The notes under the pieces were generated by a model. The model saw nothing but the letters and a program-made list of their open reading frames with translations. It was not told where the DNA came from and searched no databases. Position numbers and translations under genes: made by a program. From Psoroptes ovis (taxonomy: Eukaryota; Arthropoda; Arachnida; Sarcoptiformes; Psoroptidae), in contig PQWQ01000006.1 of NCBI GenBank assembly GCA_002943765.1, positions 2,170,001-2,234,000 of the forward strand: DNA of 64,000 nucleotides. The letters are read 5' to 3'. The stretch's first letter is position 1. Each line of letters starts with the position of its first letter. Below are positions 34,747-45,685 of this stretch, piece after piece.

Positions 34747-35527
34747 TAAAGGCTATCCTGCCAAAAGATAGAGCCATTACGCCCTAATAAAAAAAAGAGG
34801 AAAATCGAAAAAAAATTATCGCATCATATTCTTAGTCGATAGAGATGAAAAAAAGTCCATTACGGTTATCTCAAATTCTTGACCCATCCGTTTCAAAACG
34901 TGGGTCAAAAGTTTGTTATCGCGATATCTCGTGCGTTTTAAGTTGCAGACTCTCAATTTTTTTAATAATTGAAGATTATCTAGCTGTCAATCAGTTGTGA
35001 AAATATCATTGCTTAAAAATACTTCGTTGATCAAGAATATCCATTTGAAGTTACCATTTTCATTATCGTTTGGGATTTTCTTTGATGCAGAATGACGTGT
35101 ACACGCCAAAACTGAATTTTCGCTAACTTGAATTCCACAACGGTTTTAGAACTGTCTTTTAGAACAAAATCATTGATATCTTAATGCTAGTCATCATTAA
35201 TTTTCACAGAAAAAGCATTATAATTGTTGAATATTATAATATATTATGATTGTCAATTTTAATTGATTATAATTATTAATTGACTTGAATTATAATTATA
35301 ACTCGAATTCCACAACGGTTCAAATAGTCTTTTAGAACAAAAATATTTATATTCTTCTATGTTCATCAATTGATGACCATTTAAGTCCCAGCTTTATCAT
35401 TTAAAACATTTTGAGCAAACACAAGACAAGAAAAGAAAACTGAATAAAAAGCATCATCGAACAACACTAACGTTTTATTTGAAAAATATCTACAAAAAAT
35501 GTTTACAAAAAATATGTACAGGAATAA
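34747..35527. other. Non-coding segment inside the Pao remnant with a diverged tandem duplication and a hairpin
   Basis: This lies where pol N-terminal and protease sequence would be expected, but nothing coding is recognised. A 35-40-base unit starting GAATTCCACAACGGTT occurs at about 35130-35170 and again at about 35305-35342. A hairpin with stem TTGACCCA/TGGGTCAA and an inner CGTTT/AAACG stem lies at about 34890-34920. It may be a nested insertion that replaced part of pol. A minus-strand AATAAA lies about 50 bases after the SWIM stop codon. Confidence 0.45.
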
Positions 35528-35970
35528 TCACTCATAGTCATCACTTTCATAATCATAATCATGACAATCAAAAATGTTTGTCAAAGCCTCAGCTGGGAAG
35601 TATCTACGGTTATCGTACTTGCCATAGCTCAGATGGTATATCAAAGCTGCAACATGAGAACACGAGCCGATGGTTCGGTTCCCGTTGGCACAAGTACAAT
35701 AATGGCCTAGTATATCATCTATACGATCGCCATTTCGTAGATATTTGACATACACTTTGTAGGTCTTTGAATTGATATGTCTCGATCGAAATGTGCATCG
35801 AACCAAGTCCATATCACCGACCAGTTTATCTAAAAGCAATTGATCTTTGCCAGACAACATTTCCCCTAGGTACGATCTCGCTTGTGATAATTGATACGAC
35901 CCAGTGAAAAATATTCTAAGTTGATCTAGCGACAATTTTGGAAAATCATCAAGATCTTTGCTTCCGATGT
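35528..35970 (-). pseudogene. SWIM zinc-finger domain ORF within the Pao remnant
   Basis: The longest open part is 35528-35935, but the same frame continues upstream to about 35970. It shows the SWIM signature CxCx(n)CxH in HYCTCANGNRTIGSCSHVAA, with three Cys and one His in the right order, preceded by RSRHINSKTYKVYVKYL. Similar SWIM proteins with a YQLSQARSYL-like stretch occur in invertebrate genomes, often as uncharacterised or transposon-linked proteins (from memory, not searched). The gag fragment upstream runs into it except for a one-base frame change in an A-run at about 35977-35985. It is either a Gag-SWIM fusion broken by an indel, or part of another element nested here. SWIM domains bind DNA or proteins; the function here is unknown. 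Confidence 0.6.
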
Positions 35971-36425
35971 GGAGGAATTCGTTTTTTTATGATTAAGATC
36001 ATTATCTAAAACAAATTGTCCAACATCGTTGATTGTCTTATTCATTTCTTTAATTTGTTGCATATTTGTTGTTGTTATACATCCAAAATACTTTGTCAGC
36101 TTTTCTAATGTAATTTCATGGCTGTAATAATTATCATTGATATTCATTGTTGCATTTGATATCATGTTACGCACGACAAAATCTATTCTTGATAAAGCAT
36201 GGCTCAATAAAGTGCGTTTGTCCCCTTCTTGTAGACCCATCCCAGTAATTTCAATTAAGCATTCGTAAAATTTTTCGTAATGACTTGGATTTGAATTGAC
36301 ACGAATATAAGGCGAATTTTGGATTTTACTAATTTGCCCTTTCAATATTGCTGCTGTCGAAGCATATAATTTATCCAGTACTCGAATTATTCTATCAAAA
36401 TCTGGATCTTGATGTTCGACCCTTT
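35926..36425 (-). pseudogene. BEL/Pao gag fragment, C-terminal part
   Basis: The frame, open from about 36425, includes DFDRIIRVLDKLY, KIQNSPYIRVNSNPSHYEKF and LLSHALSRIDFVV. These fit the part of Pao-type Gag that follows the DUF1759 core. It has no complete start. At its end it overlaps the SWIM frame and is shifted against it by one base. Confidence 0.65.
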
Positions 36426-36660
36426 TATGTATGTGATGATTAATTTAAAGCACAATTTATTAAAATTATTTTATTTATCAATTTTATTTTATTTTTCGAA
36501 AATCACAAATATTAAACAAAATTTTAATAAACAAATATTAAACAAAATTTTCTAGCCAAAACCCAACGAGCGAGTGAGTGCAAAAAGGCCACGTTTTTCC
36601 CCATTGCCAAACAGGTCCTACAAAACGTGTGTTCTCTTTTTTGCACTCATTTTCTAGGGA
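36426..36660. other. Probable insertion in gag of the Pao remnant
   Basis: This segment interrupts gag between the DUF1759-like piece and the C-terminal piece. It is AT-rich at one end and GC-richer at the other (around 36540-36640) and carries no gag-like frame. No terminal repeats were identified with confidence, so its nature is open. Confidence 0.35.
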
Positions 36661-36689
36661 CCATTCATCGACGACGTACGGTCGTCACA

Positions 36690-36872
36690 TGTATATTTGC
36701 TTCATTTGGTAGTGATAACATTAAACGACGAAACTTGGAATGTTTCGATCGTATTTCGTCGTTGTAGATGACCAATTCCATTATCGAATTCTTAAATATT
36801 TGCCAATCGCTGGCCCTCTCAGAGAATTTCGGTATCTCTTACGCTTTGACTCTATAATTCTTGACGATTTAT
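36690..36872 (-). pseudogene. BEL/Pao gag fragment, DUF1759-like core, frameshifted
   Basis: In a frame different from the N-terminal fragment the minus strand encodes FSERASDWQIFKNSIMELV and then KFRRLMLSLP. This is the W..F...V..N....KF..L pattern of the DUF1759 Gag domain found in BEL/Pao elements. Stop codons separate it from both neighbours. Confidence 0.65.
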
Positions 36873-37424
36873 TTAATCGACCTCCCCTTCTGCATCATGG
36901 GAAACCATTGTTGTTAAATCAATAAGATTGTTAACCGGTGAATTATTGATCATGGGTGTTATCGTTATTGAAACGTCATCTATAGCTTTTTTAAGACCTT
37001 CGATATCAACTGTTGTTCCCGGAAATTCAGTTCGCAACGTTTTTAATTCATCATGGGATGTTTGGCACATTTTTAAAACATCATTTGTTGGTGTAGATGA
37101 TACCATTCTGATCACGCTGTAATAATGTTGTACAAATCTATAGATATTTTCAATCTTTTCCATGTAATTTCCGTCATCAACAATACCATCATCTTCTAGT
37201 CCCCAAACTGTTTGCTCATATGATTTGTATAAATTTGTCACATCGTCTAGTGGTGGTATTTCGCCACGATTTCGCATTCTGGTAATCTTTGTTCGTAATC
37301 TCGTTCTTTCGTTTTTCAACCGCCCCAAAGTATCGACTAATGTTCGATCATGTGGGTCCACACTGTTTGCCTCGCTCGTCCCCAATATCGTTGTGTCATC
37401 ATAACCTGAATTGCTCGCTGCCAT
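36873..37424 (-). pseudogene. BEL/Pao gag fragment, N-terminal part
   Basis: This 183-residue frame starts with an ATG at 37424, about 115 bases inside the 5' LTR, where gag should begin. It is charged and largely helical (for example RLKNERTRLRTKITRMRNR), then ends early, and Gag coding continues in another frame downstream. Function is that of a retroelement capsid precursor; it is non-functional here. Confidence 0.65.
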
Positions 37425-37539
37425 TTTTTAACCCTACCCAAATTTACCCAGATTCAAAATTTTCGTATAATACCTAATGTTTACTGTTCGTTCGTCGTAA
37501 GATCGTGGTTTCCACTCAGTCTCATAATCGAAATTTACG

Positions 37540-37978
37540 AATACGATAATTTTGAATAAATGATATTTAATAATTTAATTGATATGATGAAAAATAAACA
37601 TAGTTTTTTTTAAAGATAACATGAAAGAGAATTAACACAAATTTAAAAAAGCATGTTCGATCAACAAATAAAACTCAAAAGTGTGTATTTAAAAAAACGA
37701 TTGTTTTTATATGGAAAAACGGCTATCAGGTGACTTTTTTCTTTTAACCCTTAGAACTCGAGGCATTTACAGCGCAAGCAAGCCAGCAGCTCGACAATTT
37801 TTCACACTCATGTTAAAATAGTGACTGAGAGGCGCCTATCGAGTTGCTGCATTACATCTTATGGTGAGCTTTGCTCACCGCTAGAGTTTTAAGGGTTAAT
37901 CACTGTCAACATTCGATACTGCTATTTTTACTCATTAGACGTTGTTCGAGTAGATATAGTGTCGAAATTATTGCTGTA
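37540..37978 (-). repeat. 5' LTR of the BEL/Pao remnant, interrupted by a MITE
   Basis: The repeat is about 287 bp without the 152-bp MITE and its duplicated TTAA, and corresponds to 33579-33868. Differences between the two LTRs are scattered substitutions and A-run length changes. Confidence 0.85.
37748..37895. mobile_element. 148-bp piggyBac-like MITE nested in the Pao 5' LTR
   Basis: The insert is flanked by TTAA at 37744-37747 and 37896-37899, while the sister LTR has a single TTAA at the same point (33786-33789). Its ends are inverted repeats, CCCTTAGAACTC and, inverted, CCCTTAAAACTC (11 of 12 match). TTAA duplication with CCC...GGG ends is the hallmark of piggyBac transposons. It is GC-richer than its surroundings, has an internal hairpin GGTGAGC-TTT-GCTCACC at 37863-37879, and codes for nothing. 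Confidence 0.9.
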
Positions 37979-40270
37979 TGGCATAACAAATAATTTGTTT
38001 GCTGAACTAGTTGTCATTCATTTTTTACGTAACGAACCGTTGGAGGGCGATCATTGACTTGTTTCCAACTATTTTGATTGAATAAATAATTTTGCCTGAA
38101 AACGAATGATTTCATCAATTCAAAGAATTATGCAAACGACAATCTTTTATTATTAGGATTATTCAACTGTGTTTGTAAATTTCTTTGAATAAAAGAAACA
38201 ATGAAATCTTAATCGAATTGATTGATTTTATTGATTTAGATTTGATTCAAATTTAAATTTTTCAATTTCACTATTCATAATTCTGTCTTTTCCAATTTTA
38301 TTTTTATTGTCTCTGCATTCATTTGATACATTCTTTTCCATCGAATTATTCTTTTAAATTTGAATTGAATTTGTTATTCTTGGAATTAAAATGACAGTTT
38401 TAATAATGATAATAATAACAATAATGATGATATAAAATTCGACGAAAAAGAATTCAGAAAAAAAATGAAATTAAACAGAATTTATATGTCTAGTCACGAA
38501 TCATTTTGTTTTTTTAAAGCTCCGAAAGCTTCTATTTGAATTCCATATTATCAATAGATAATCAATTGATTACGTAATCAATTGTGAATGAGTGAATGAA
38601 TAATCATAAATTTAAATTTTCAAAATCTATTCAAATAAAAAATGTTTCAGTTTTCAAGTTATTTATTCAAATTTATATTCAAATTACTTCGATTTCAACC
38701 CAATTAAATCCAAAACAATGATGAACATGATTCACAAATGCAAAAAGCATTTGTTCTCTACATTGGACCATTCACTAATGTTTTTGAATTATTTTTGAAT
38801 AAATTTTTACGAAGATTATTTGGAGAAACCAATCAGATTTTTTCCTCTTTTTCAAAACAAAAGCAATCAACAAAGTAAATCGTGTTTGTTAGTTTTGTGA
38901 GAAAATTATTACAACAAAACTAAAACGACAAATCCATAATGAATGAATCATTTGAATTCAAATCAATGCAATCTATTTTTTCTGTTTTTGCATTGAATTA
39001 AATTGTATTGAATTCGGGTAATTCAGCCATTTCGATGTTTTCGGAAAAACAAACTATATCATCATTATTATTATTGTTTGTTTGTGTGAATAATAATAAT
39101 CGTCGTTGTTTTGCTGTTGTCACTGCCGTTGCTGCTGTCGATGTTGCTGTGTATATCACATAAAATAAATCCAATCGTGTGTATGCTTTGCTACTGGGGA
39201 AAACTAACACAAATAGTGATAACGAAACAATGATCTAAAACTGGAAATTGAAGTAAAGCAGCCAAACAAAACAAACAAAACACAAAAATAGTTTGGCAAA
39301 GCTGTTGTTCGGCCATTTATTATTTGAATTATTATTATTTGTATTCTACTATTGGGTATCCCCAATAGAATAGGAATCTGTGATATTTTCCAAACTTGAA
39401 ACGAGTATTTTTCATACATTCAATACTTATTCACACACATTGATTCATTCAAATCCAATCTAATCATTCATTCATTTTTCTTCTTCAGTTGGTATCGACC
39501 AAGTCATTATTATTATTATTGAAACATTTTGAATATGTATGTATTTGTAAGCCGTTTGTGAATTATTGCTGTTGTGAAAACCCTAACCAATCAGGGATAT
39601 TTTTGCTCATGGCAGAGCTATAATTTTACAGAAATTGATGCGAAAAATATCACGAAAAAAATTTGATAAATTTCACATTTGATATTTATTTTCTGGTTCA
39701 AATGTCTCAATTTCGATTGAAAAATCGGCAAATCTAAACAAAACAAACAGAAACAGAGAAACAAATCTGATTATTTTTCACATCAAATACAGAAGCTAAG
39801 AATTCGTATTTCGAAGGGGCATTTTTGACATTTGTCATTTTAGATTTATTGATGTGGATGATGGTGGAAGAATGATATTTCTACATAAGTTTTTTCGATT
39901 AAATTCATTCATTCATTCATTTTCATTATCAAACTATAATAATTTATAATTTTTTCTGAGATTTGCTTGCTTTTCATTCCATCAGCATTGACCATAAATC
40001 AGATGAAGATCACAGAAAAAAATGGAAATGAAAAAAAAATTGGATTTGATTGAAAAATTTCTTTCAAATTTTCAATTTTCTTTGAATTAATTTTTTTTTA
40101 AAATAAAAATTAAAGATTCTCAGAAGGTGATACTTTTGATGATGTATGGTACATGTGTGTATGTTTGAGATATGAGGTATGAAGTTATGAGGCTTTGTTT
40201 TGAGGCTATGCTTGTTTGCGAATGTTTTTACTGAGGATCCAGCCCTGAATGTGCATCAATGTTGATGAAT

Positions 40271-40352
40271 GATCGGATGGGTGGATGGACGGATGGTTGA
40301 AGGGGTGAAAAGATTGATTGATGGATGGGGGCTGAATGGATGGATGGGTAGA
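40271..40352 (+). repeat. Degenerate GGATG minisatellite
   Basis: Repeated GGATGG / GGATGGAC / TGGATGGG units run for about 80 bases, interrupted by a GAAAAGATTGATTG spacer. It is G-rich on one strand. Confidence 0.75.
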
Positions 40353-42599
40353 AGAAAGCAAACAACTCAGCTTGACTCGGTTGATTCAATGTTTATCTGA
40401 GTGAAATGAATAAGTTAAAAATTCCCAACATCTGATAAATTCGCTTCATGGTTTTCATGATGACATCAAACATTTCTGCTTTTTAAGAAATTTTTCAGAG
40501 AAAATTCTCTTTGATCTTTGATTTTTTTTTCGCTTCTTTAAGAAATCAATGTTCTTAATGATTGGCTGTGTTGTTTTATTTATTCATTTTTGTATGATTC
40601 AAAGATAATTTCACCAAAAAACATACAGATTTTTGAGTAGTCTTATCTTTCTTCATTTTGATACTCCAAGATGGTTTTCTCTTGAGTCAAAGTTCGTAAT
40701 ATTCCTAAAACGATTTGCTAGATCAAATTCAATTCAATTCAATTCATCTCAATTCGATTGAAGCAAACACAGTAGAGACTTTGTCTCTGATAATAACTGA
40801 GGCATTTTTTAGTTCAGCTTTGATTCAGCTTGTTTAACATTCAGCTTCAGCCATCGAATCAAATTCAATTTACTTCAAGATCAAATTCCTCTGGAAAATT
40901 AAGGCAAAATCAAAGAAAAACTGTGCCGACATACAAAAATTAACTGACTATCAATGCTGAGCATCTTTTAATTTCTCATATGTTTGCTCTGTTGATATGT
41001 TTCCAGTAATTTTAGCGCAAATTTTTTGAATTTAGTTCTTTTTATTAAAAAATTTCTCGCCGACATTCGCTATAAATAGTATTTTTAACATTTTTAAATG
41101 TGATAAAATCGAATAAACAAACTAACAATGAGAGATATAGAGGCATATATTGAATTCTTCGTACTGTATAAAACTCGAAACACTCGAAAATATCTCTGAA
41201 TTATCATTAAAGAAACTATATTAATTAAAAAGAAAATAATCTTTTTAATTTAGAGAAAAAACATTAATTAATCTGTAGGAATTGATTTTATATCATTTTT
41301 CTTCTTCGAAATATTGGCGATTGAAATTCAAGTACATTGAAGTTCAGATGATTGAAATCAAGTTTAAATGCATTTTAATTTTCTCAAATAGTTCAAATGT
41401 CAATTTGATTCCTATATAAAAACAAAAATTTAGCCTACAAACAACAAAGATACAAAAATTGATTTTATATTTTTATGAAAATTAAAATTCTTCATTGAAG
41501 AATAATAATAATAATTTGATCTATTATTTAATCCATTTTTCTACTTTATTGTTGTTTATTTAGTATTGTTTATTCGTATTTCGTTTTGAATCATTTTATT
41601 TATTCATTTATTTTTTCCTGTGCCTCTACGAACATAATTCATGATTATGAAACTTGATTCATGATTATAAAACTGCATATGAGCTTAAAAGTGAAGCTGA
41701 AACAAAATGAAATTGAAACAAATCCAAAATAGACATCAGATCTACAGTTCCAGTTGGCGGATACACATTGGAACAATACATTGCTATGTCAATTACATAG
41801 GAAACAAATATAGTTTTGAATATATTTCAAAATCCATAAAAATGTGTTTCATTTCCATTTTGCTGTGGCGAAATAATATAATTATTTTGTGCAAAAATGG
41901 CTTCTTTTGGTAATATTTTTTTGCATGTATCATATACTGTGTTTGCATGCAATTGAATTGAATCCCAGCTACATCAACAGCAGCAACAACAACAACGGTT
42001 ACAAAACTTGAAGTTTCTTGTTTCGCGAATATTTTTCCTTGCTTTGCTTAGCTTTGTTAGTCATTATTGTTCATTGATTCATTCATTCATTCAATGAAAT
42101 AATATTCAGTCAAAAGAACCGTGAAAAGCTTCAAAAATAAATGAAAACTTTTTTTGAATATTTATGGCTGTTTTGTTTTGTAATAAATTTTCTTTTTTTC
42201 TTTCCTTTCGTTTTTGCGTATCCATTTATTTATTTATTTATTTTTTAAGTTCACAACGTCGTCGTCGTCGTTGTTGATGATGACGAACGTCCACATGTAC
42301 ACAAATAATGAACAAATGCTGCTGCTGCCAACTGCATATCCTTATCGGAAAAAAAGTTGGCAAAACAAACTTTAACTGAACCAAACGAAGTTAAAGTTAA
42401 AATCAAAACTTTTGTCCAGAAATGTTTCGTTCAATCATATAATCAATGCTTGAATATTTCGAAGTATTGATTAAAATTAAATTTGAATTTGGAACTTGAA
42501 TTTGTGCTGAATAATGTTCAATTGTTTGGTATACAATTGGTCAAGAATTCATAATTTATTTTTTTACTGAAAAAAAATTCCCAGTGGAGATGGAATTTG

Positions 42600-42620
42600 T
42601 TTTTTTTTTTTTTTTTTTTT
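42600..42620 (+). repeat. Poly-T run
   Basis: Twenty-one T residues are read directly; there is no flanking sequence that identifies a retroposed copy. Confidence 0.85.
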
Positions 42621-45604
42621 GCTTTATTTTTGAAGGATTTGACAAATAGGACAAAATTAGATGATTTCGTAAAATCCATTAAATCATTGTATCCATCATT
42701 CAGATGAACTGAATTAAGTTGTCATCAAAATTATTATTAAGATTTGGCCTTATTTGCACGCACAGACATCTACACGCTGAAACACTTATTAGTCATTTTG
42801 CTTCGATTTGATCGGTAAAAATTGAATTCGACAGCAGCAGTGAAAAAGTGAAACAAATCCTATATATCGAGATATCACAGAATATTTATTATTTTTTTGT
42901 CTAAAGAGAAAAAATGTCAAAATCTTGACAATTTCACTTGAAATGGAATTTTATATCAGAAAAAAATATTACGTCTTAATTACGTATGATTGGCCATCAA
43001 TTTCTTGTTGGATTTTTTTTCCATAAATTCCAAAATACAATTGATTTATTCAATTTTGGCCTGTGAAAATTTAAATTATAGTTTCATCAATTGATTCAAT
43101 TTTCTAGAGATTTTTTTCTGTGGAATAATTTATTGAATATCGCTTATTCTTTGTTTTGTTATTTGTCTTTGATTCATGTGAATATCTCTGAAGATGACAC
43201 GTATCAGATTTGTATGAATGTGTGTGCTTGAGAGAACTGAATGTAGCATATTTCATCGTATAATTCATGGTGTTTTCTGAATTCGCTAAAATTAAGTTGT
43301 TTGTCGATCAATAAATAAATAAATGAATAAATATTCAGATTAAAAGCATCCAAATTGAAAGCATTTTTTTTTGTTTGCCTATAAATTATCATCATTTTCT
43401 TTCGCAGGTATTTCAGGTTAATTTATAGATATTCAATCAGGTTGTGAGGTTGGCTTGAGATGGCGACATGAAATTTTTTTGAAAAAATGTTGCTTTTTGT
43501 CGAATCACAATGATCGAAGCCACTCGAAGGCAGATGAAATAATACAAATATGGTAAACTGACACTAATTATCGTCAGACGACGATGACAATCATTGTCTG
43601 ATTGTCTTTGACGATTATTAACGATAATTATTACCAGAAATGCCATTTTTTTACATTTGTCCTGAATGTTAATTGAGCGAGCTCTTCGAGAATCAGTCGA
43701 TTTTCGACCCATTATCATATAAGTAATTTGAATAAATGACAATGATTAAATGATTTCGATGATGATTTCAGTAAATTCACTGCTAGTAATTACGTCAACG
43801 TGTGTAATCCAATTATTATTTATGTAAATATTTATTTACTTTGTAGCAAAATTTCCTAAACTTTTCTTATCTTATGTTGATAAATTAATATTCTCAATCA
43901 GTAGTTATTTTATAGCCAGAGAAAACTAAATACAGTAGATTTTGACTCAAAAATCTGACAAAGATGAAATGTCAATAAATTTTGTCATTTCTTTCATTCC
44001 TGTTTCACTCTTGAATTAATCTTAGGAGAAAAATATTTATTATTAAATTATTCACAAATGAAGTAAAATCGTTAGTATTTTCATGATTATTGTGTCAGAA
44101 AATGGTGATCGAGCGTCAATATATGTGATAATCATCTCCGTTAGATTGAATCATATCCATAAGATTTGAATTCATCAATTAAATTTTTACAGACAATAAA
44201 ATTTCTACGACTGTATACCAAGATCAATGAGAAGTTTATGGGAAAATTAACAATTTGGAAAATTTTTAACGAATTTCCAGGTGACTGAGGTGAATTTGGA
44301 TTGAAATTTTACCTTACTAAAACATATCACTATTATATCATCATCAGTCAAGTAATGGTGATTTGAATTTGTTCAAATATCATTGTAAACAATCACTAGC
44401 CAAGCCAGTCGAGCCGTAGCCAAATATCACGCAAAATTAACTCAATTCAATTGATAATAACAAATATAAAATCGAGGAATTGGCAAAAGATATAAGATCA
44501 TCAAAATTGAATCCGATAATAATTATGAAAACAGCAGTGGGAACTATGTCTTGCGTGAAAATTGAAGCTTTTTTCAATTGTTTGTATTATTCGTATAGAT
44601 AATTGTCACTAAAAAAAATTGTGATTGACTTTTGATTAAGTATTGAACAATCAAACTGAACTTGGGTTAGCTTTGACTTGAACTATTCATCGAAATATAG
44701 TTAGATCATTTCAAATTGTTTTGCCTCTAGTATTCAGCCATCCTAAGGTGTTAACCTTTGATTTGCATTGAAAAATTTCAAATCAAATAATTTTGATTCA
44801 AATTCCAAAATTTCTTTAAAATAATTTAAATTTTTTTAGCGCTAGTCACAAATGTATAGCCCTCTGCATATGCTTAACATACACAAACACCAATTAATCA
44901 TTCAGTGTCAATGTACAAAGCTTATGATGACGATGATGTTTGTCTGCATTTCTTTCATTTTTCTTATTCTCATATGATGCCGATGATCATTGTCATGATG
45001 ATTTGTTGCTTGTCAAATTCGTCATTTTCATTGCATACACACACAGCTACAAACACCCGAAAAATTGTCGACCAACGACCAAACAGCAAGAAGAAATCAA
45101 CAAAAACAAACCATGTTTCATAGGAAGTTGCATTGAAATCATGATAATTTGCATTTATTCCAATTACAAAATGATTTTTGTTTCTCCTTTACATGCATTT
45201 ATCAAGCATTTTGACTTGTATCAGATGTGAACGAACTGAACAAAAATAAATGTTCCTATAACATCTGAATACACACACTATCGATATATGAGAAGCAGCA
45301 CATCAGAGCTTGATCATAAATCAATAAATGAATGAACAAAATGAACGAATAAATGAATTCGAATTTCTTTTTTTGAAACATTTTTTCTCGCCAAAAAGAA
45401 ATGCATGTGATCCAACAAAACAATGCAAAGCACCAAGAGATTTTTATTTTTTTATTTTTTGTGCAAATTCAGATTCGTAAAAGAATGGGAAAATGGAAAT
45501 AACAAACCCCAACTACGACCAATGATATACATTTTTTCTTTTTCTTTCATTCGGAAAAAAAACCCATACATCAACTGATGATGGTGGTGTTTTGTGTGCA
45601 TGTC

Positions 45605-45647
45605 GGTGTGTGTGTGTGTGTGTGTGTGTGTATGGTAAGCCATCCAC

Positions 45648-45681
<34 letters not shown>
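45605..45681 (+). repeat. (GT)n microsatellite followed by a 33-base poly-A run
   Basis: A GT repeat at 45605-45631 is followed after 17 bases by 33 consecutive A residues (45649-45681). The Lys- and His/Thr-rich frames over this site are products of the repeats. Confidence 0.9.

Positions 45682-45685
<4 letters not shown>

Larger units (their letters stand above)
33579..37978 (-). mobile_element. Decayed, internally deleted BEL/Pao LTR retrotransposon
   Basis: Two diverged LTRs of about 290 bp flank minus-strand remnants in the order gag N part, gag middle (DUF1759-type), gag C part joined to a SWIM zinc-finger ORF, then a reverse-transcriptase fragment. Gag and RT are broken by stop codons and frameshifts. 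No protease, RNase H or integrase remains. A polypurine tract (about 33869-33885, read on the minus strand) precedes the LTR at 33579, confirming orientation. Each LTR carries several substitutions and indels against the other, so this is much older than the element in the Ubx intron. Outer boundaries are accurate to about 10-15 bases; a GCCA target duplication is possible but not certain. Confidence 0.85.

Noticed and set aside
35630..37420. Plus-strand ORFs across the Pao remnant
   Set aside because: They are antisense shadows of the gag and SWIM frames on the minus strand.
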